Assembly (NCBI GenBank): GCA_020723105.1
Contig: DYJL01000009.1
Location: 62,001-126,000, forward strand
Direction of reading: 5' to 3'
Length of the DNA: 64,000 nucleotides
DNA from: Nitrospira japonica
GTDB lineage: Bacteria > Nitrospirota > Thermodesulfovibrionia > UBA6902
The notes under the pieces: generated by a model
Told to the model about the DNA's origin: nothing
Seen by the model: the letters and a program-made list of their open reading frames with translations, nothing else
Databases searched by the model: none
Translations under genes and position numbers: made by a program
In this document: positions 62,263 to 64,000 of the stretch, piece by piece
Numbering within the stretch: the stretch's first letter is position 1
How the letters are laid out: every line of letters starts with the position of its first letter

Positions 62263-64000
62263 TTGAAATTGAAAATAATAATAGCTTTCGTTACAGCCCT
62301 GCTATTGCATGGCATATCGATTAATGCGATGTCCGCCGAGCACAATATTGTCCTTGACGGCCCCCATAAATTTTCCACTGGTGATGATCCCGCATAGTCA
62401 GCGCCATCATATGACGATTCAAAATGGCAATCGATCATTATTCCCGGAAGCTGGCAGTCACAGGGGATCAAGTCTGAAAAGGGTATCGGCTGGTACAGGA
62501 TTCATTTTACCGCTCCTGAGGCAATCAATAATATGCAGCCTGCCGTCTTGCTCGGACGTATCGGGGATGCCGATGAAGTTTTCCTTAACGGTGTCAGGAT
62601 CGGCGGAGAAGGTTTGATCGGCAGACGATTTGTCGAGGCGACAAAGATCAACAGGCTCTATATCATCCCACAGGGTCTTCTTAAATACAACGAGGACAAC
62701 CTTCTATCAATAAGGGTGATGAATACTTATCTCAACGGCGGTATTTTTGACAAGAATATAATGCTGGGCGACTATAATTACCTGTTGACGAATAAATTAA
62801 ATAGAGCCAAAGATGTCCTGGTCATCGAGTCCTGTTTCCTCACCTTTTTTGCAATATTCTTTGTGACATGTTTTTTCTTTTATGTTCAGGGGCTCAGAGA
62901 CAGGGAATATATTTACTTCTGGCTGTTTATAACAATATATGGGGTACTCTTCTTTCTTGGAAGCCGTGCTTTTTATAACACCGGGCTGAAAACAGTATTT
63001 GTTCAGCATGCGATCAATACTCTGGCAGCCTTGCTTCCTGCTAACCTCATCATGCTTTTAATGCGTATATATAACGAGGAAACACCTGCTTATATCAAAC
63101 CTGTCCTTTCTCTGTTTTGTATCATCGCGCCGGCAACTATTTTGTTCCCGGACTATCCTATAAGGGAATATTTATATAAATTGTGGGGGGTAATTTTTAT
63201 TCTGACCGCCGTCTTTTTGGTCTTCTCAGCAATGAAAGCTTATCAGAGAAAGTTTTATGAATCCGGTTATATCCTGTTAGGTGTGACAGGCCTGATTGCG
63301 GGACTGATACTGGAATCAGTTGGAGGGTTGGATCTTTTGCAGGTTACGGGCTTTTTCCTGTGGGATTATTCGGCGGTCTTTTTTATGATTTGCCTTATGT
63401 GCGCTTTGACGGCAAGATACGCCCGCATCAAGGAAGAGCTGCAAACAGCGTCAGTGCGAATATTCGACGCTCATGAGGAGGAAAGAGGGAGACTCGCAAG
63501 AGAGCTGCATGACGGGATCGGCCCATCTTTACTTGCCATAAAATTACGGCTTCGTATGCTTGAAGAAAAAGTCGGGGAAGTAACGTCCATAGGTAAAGAA
63601 GATTTCCCGGAGCTTATATCGGACATCTCGAATTCTATAGAAGAGTTAAGAGCAATTGCTACGGACCTCAGACCCTCTTTTCTTGAAAATGTAGACATAA
63701 CCGACGCTATTAACTGGCATGCTGAAAAGATTCAGGATAAATTAGGCATACAAATAAAGGTTGATTCCAACGGTTTGACAAAAATAGCCACAAAAACCAA
63801 AGATACCATATACAGGATATACCAGGAGGCTTTAAGTAATGCAATAAAACATTCGGGAGCGACATTGGTTAATGTAGTTTTAAGAACGAAGGGGAATTTA
63901 TTATCATTGGAGATCAAGGACAACGGCAAAGGATTTGATCCGGACCGTCCCGGGAAAAAAGGGACGGGTTTCGGGCTTCATACTATGAGGGAAAGAGTGG
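62263..64000 (+). pseudogene. 7TMR-DISM-type NarL-family sensor histidine kinase with in-frame amber (partial, runs off window)
   Basis: From a TTG at 62263 (after GGAACGGAAG) a signal peptide MKLKIIIAFVTALLLHGISINAMS is read, then KFSTGDDPA and a TAG at 62395-62397. The same frame then continues open to the window end. Beyond the stop: SAPSYDDSKWQSIIIPGSW (a 7TMR-DISM-type extracellular domain), about seven TM helices and a HisKA_3 H-box RGRLARELHDGIGPSLLAIKL. An HATPase (EALSNAIKHSG, DNGKGF, GTGFGLHTMRER) completes it. Only the tail is missing. The TAG most simply replaces a TGG Trp codon (family pattern DDPAW.). Confidence 0.8.
62395..62397 (+). other. In-frame TAG within the sensor kinase gene
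   Basis: The codon in GATGATCCCGCA TAG TCAGCGCCATCA stops the frame 45 codons after the start. Reading frame and protein similarity continue immediately beyond. A single G-to-A change from TGG would explain it. Confidence 0.8.

Noticed and set aside
62395-62397. TAG as pyrrolysine or other recoding
   Set aside because: Other genes in the window end in TAG, and no suppressor tRNA or pyl gene is visible.

Overview
The window looks like a chromosomal segment (roughly 45% GC by eye) from an anaerobic, respiratory bacterium that reduces sulfate. Gene content (sat, aprBA, qmoABC, membrane pyrophosphatase, multihaem cytochromes, haem-containing sensor kinases) and protein style suggest Nitrospirota / Thermodesulfovibrionia. 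That placement is inference; no rRNA is present to test it. No phage, integrase or CRISPR array was seen.

Layout. (1) 1-5.7 kb, minus strand: chemotaxis and signalling block. It holds the N-terminus of a haem-c chemoreceptor cut by the window edge, cheA, a CheW-PilZ fusion, cheR and an HDOD protein. (2) 5.8-12.4 kb: typA, a GspE/PilB ATPase, kup and a DRE-TIM aldolase-like gene. (3) 12.7-24.3 kb, minus strand: adk-sat-aprBA-qmoABC-hppA. This module takes sulfate to sulfite together with the enzymes that remove its by-products AMP and PPi; HppA carries the K+-independent signature. (4) 24.7-28.3 kb, plus strand: a PpiC lipoprotein, tRNA-Ile, tRNA-Ala and mutS2. (5) 28.4-31.6 kb: a decaying two-component system (kinase with His replaced by Tyr, PhnD-like binding protein, frameshifted receiver). 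(6) 32.2-39.2 kb: an NtrC-type regulator followed by a divergent electron-transfer cluster (NrfD, FeS protein, nine-haem cytochrome, small membrane proteins). The cluster is preceded by a good -24/-12 promoter and an upstream inverted repeat. Next to it is an 11-haem NapC/NirT-like cytochrome. (7) 39.4-42.6 kb: a flippase-like protein, an HDAC-family hydrolase, three tRNAs and a LOG protein. (8) 42.6-53.8 kb, minus strand: arsenic region with arsR-arsD-arsM-arsA, two haem-binding sensor kinases and an ArrA/ArrB-like molybdoenzyme. (9) 54.4-64 kb: a HesB-like protein, an FmdB zinc ribbon, tRNA-Leu, mutL-miaA-hfq-nudix, a PAS remnant, two cation antiporters and a sensor kinase broken by an in-frame TAG and by the window edge.

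The unifying theme is anaerobic respiration. Sulfate activation and APS reduction sit near a putative arsenate reductase, an arsenic methylation/ATPase set, and quinol-linked multihaem electron carriers. At least three envelope sensors carry haem-c motifs. Between genes there is an unusual density of repeats. These include word-built hairpins whose words change from locus to locus, a dispersed element carrying 2-4 copies of a 9-bp unit, a MITE-like element with inverted ends, and two palindromic elements inserted in frame within arsA.
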